DNA from: an uncultured Sutterella sp.
GTDB taxonomy: Bacteria > Pseudomonadota > Gammaproteobacteria > Burkholderiales > Burkholderiaceae_F
Length of the DNA stretch: 7,607 nt
NCBI GenBank assembly: GCA_900764215.1
Contig: CAAFNI010000465.1
Location: 1 to 7,607, forward strand
Reading direction: 5' to 3'
Shown here: one piece after another, positions 6,998-7,607 of the stretch
Layout of the letters: the number at the start of each line of letters is the position of its first letter
How positions within the stretch are numbered: the first letter of the stretch is position 1
Program-made: the position numbers and the translations under genes
The notes under the pieces: model-generated
What the model was told of the DNA's origin: nothing
The model's input: only the letters and a program-made list of their open reading frames with translations
The model's database searches: none

Positions 6998-7522
6998 TTA
7001 TTCACTCGTCAGCGTCAAGGTATGCCTCTTTTGGAACACCGTTGACAGACGGTAGATTCCTGACCGAAGAGCGCGCCACAACCGCACTTTTATGCTTATC
7101 GGCAACTGTCTTCGATGGCTCCTGTCTCCAATATCCGAATGGGTATCGAACGCTCTAGCGCAAGCTACAAGCAATCTATGTGGCGGGAAACGCTTCGCGA
7201 AGTCGGAGTAAGGGCAGAACAACCAGTCGTCGACCGGAGCAGGTATCGGCAAATAAGTAGCCAATGCATAAGCAGCGGCTTCACGGTGAATTAGGTATGC
7301 ACAGGAACAAAGCGGCGTTGGCCGAATTATCCTCAACAATTCCGTGTCATGAGCCGGGTAGCTTTCCCCAACAGTAAACGTTTGACGAGATCCGTGAAGT
7401 TGGATAACGCGCACTTCTGGAGGAATCCAATCAGAAGATCTAGCAAACTGCTTGAAACGTGGGGAAAGGACAATGTCGTCTTCCATAATCGTGAATTTCT
7501 CTAAAAACGGTACATCAATCGT
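6998..7522 (-). pseudogene. GT25-family LPS glycosyltransferase lacking its N-terminal part
   Basis: The frame ends at TAA 6998-7000 and is open upstream to TAG 7523-7525. Its first ATG (7484-7486) falls on the catalytic motif itself, MEDDIVLSPRF, which in family GT25 (LgtB/Lex2B-type LPS galactosyl- or glucosyltransferases) normally comes some 80 residues into the protein. Residues before that ATG, reading VPFLEKFTI, look like the expected strand leading into EDD, so the original gene continued upstream and was interrupted by the stop or by rearrangement. The rest of the domain is present: LHGSRQ, CSCAYLIHREAAAYAL and PVDDWLF, then a basic tail. From the ATG it is 162 residues against roughly 240-280 for the family, missing the donor-binding N-terminus. 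It lies just upstream of GT2. Probably inactive here; a sequencing error or a start further right in another frame remains possible. Confidence 0.75.
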
Positions 7523-7556
7523 CTAGATTGCGACATTCTGAAGAATCTTATATTTG

Positions 7557-7595
7557 AGGCAATCTGTTGTGATTACAGCAGGTTGCCTTTTGTTT
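7557..7595 (+). terminator. Plus-strand Rho-independent terminator without a visible gene
   Basis: A 14-nt arm (7557-7570) pairs with 7575-7588 around the tetraloop GATT. On the plus strand all 14 positions pair, two of them as U-G wobbles; on the minus strand those become C-A mismatches. The tail TTTTGTTT (7588-7595) follows on the plus side only. This orientation is therefore for rightward transcription, yet the neighbouring genes are leftward. No plus-strand gene is seen between 5444 and here. Confidence 0.7.
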
Positions 7596-7607
7596 ATTCA
7601 CTTGCGA

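Noticed and set aside
6984..7050. Direct repeat GTTGACAGAC at 6984-6993 and 7041-7050
   Set aside because: Ten-base matches are expected many times by chance in a window of this size, and one copy lies in the GT25 coding frame.
1..7607. CRISPR arrays, tRNA or rRNA genes, complete insertion sequences
   Set aside because: I looked for regularly spaced repeats, cloverleaf or rRNA motifs and intact transposases with end repeats and found none.

Overview
The window looks like the edge of a lipopolysaccharide (LPS/LOS) outer-core or glycan-modification locus that begins directly after a housekeeping gene, valS. The ValRS sequence, the GC-rich strongly biased valS codon use and the LPS-type glycosyltransferases fit a Gram-negative proteobacterium, most likely a Burkholderiales-type betaproteobacterium such as the Sutterellaceae. 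The genus is inference, not proof.

Layout. Positions 1-245 hold the 3' end of a helical, alanine-rich protein of unknown function, closed by a Rho-independent terminator (258-287). Positions 402-3242 hold complete valS, followed by a very strong terminator (3271-3311). Only 21 bp later the glycosyltransferases begin: a GT90/LpsA-like enzyme (3333-4319, +) and a GT4 enzyme resembling WaaB/RfaB (4370-5443, +). Base composition falls steadily from GC-rich valS, through an intermediate GT90 gene, to a clearly AT-rich GT4 gene, as expected at the border of a horizontally exchanged surface-glycan locus. Positions 5444-5842 contain no intact gene, but do contain short protein-like fragments in broken frames, a long hairpin and a small palindrome with flanking repeats; this is probably decayed sequence. 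On the minus strand follow a GT2 glycosyltransferase (5843-6919, possibly from 6982) and, upstream of it, a GT25-family glycosyltransferase missing its N-terminal part (6998-7522). A plus-strand terminator with no visible gene to serve lies at 7557-7595.

The most notable signal is a run of ten C residues (minus strand; G10 at 6894-6903) five codons inside the best-supported start of the GT2 gene. In this sequence the gene is in frame. Loss or gain of one C would stop translation after about 18 or 41 residues, before any catalytic motif. This is the classic layout of a contingency gene switched by slipped-strand mispairing, so the window probably carries a phase-variable surface-sugar switch. 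The ribosome binding site of the same gene lies inside a perfect inverted repeat.

Together, the four glycosyltransferases (GT90, GT4, GT2, GT25) would add sugars to the LPS core or a related glycan at the cytoplasmic side of the inner membrane. Acceptor and sugar specificities cannot be read from the sequence. The broken GT25 gene, the decayed 400-bp stretch, the strand switch and the orphan terminator indicate a locus that has been rearranged.
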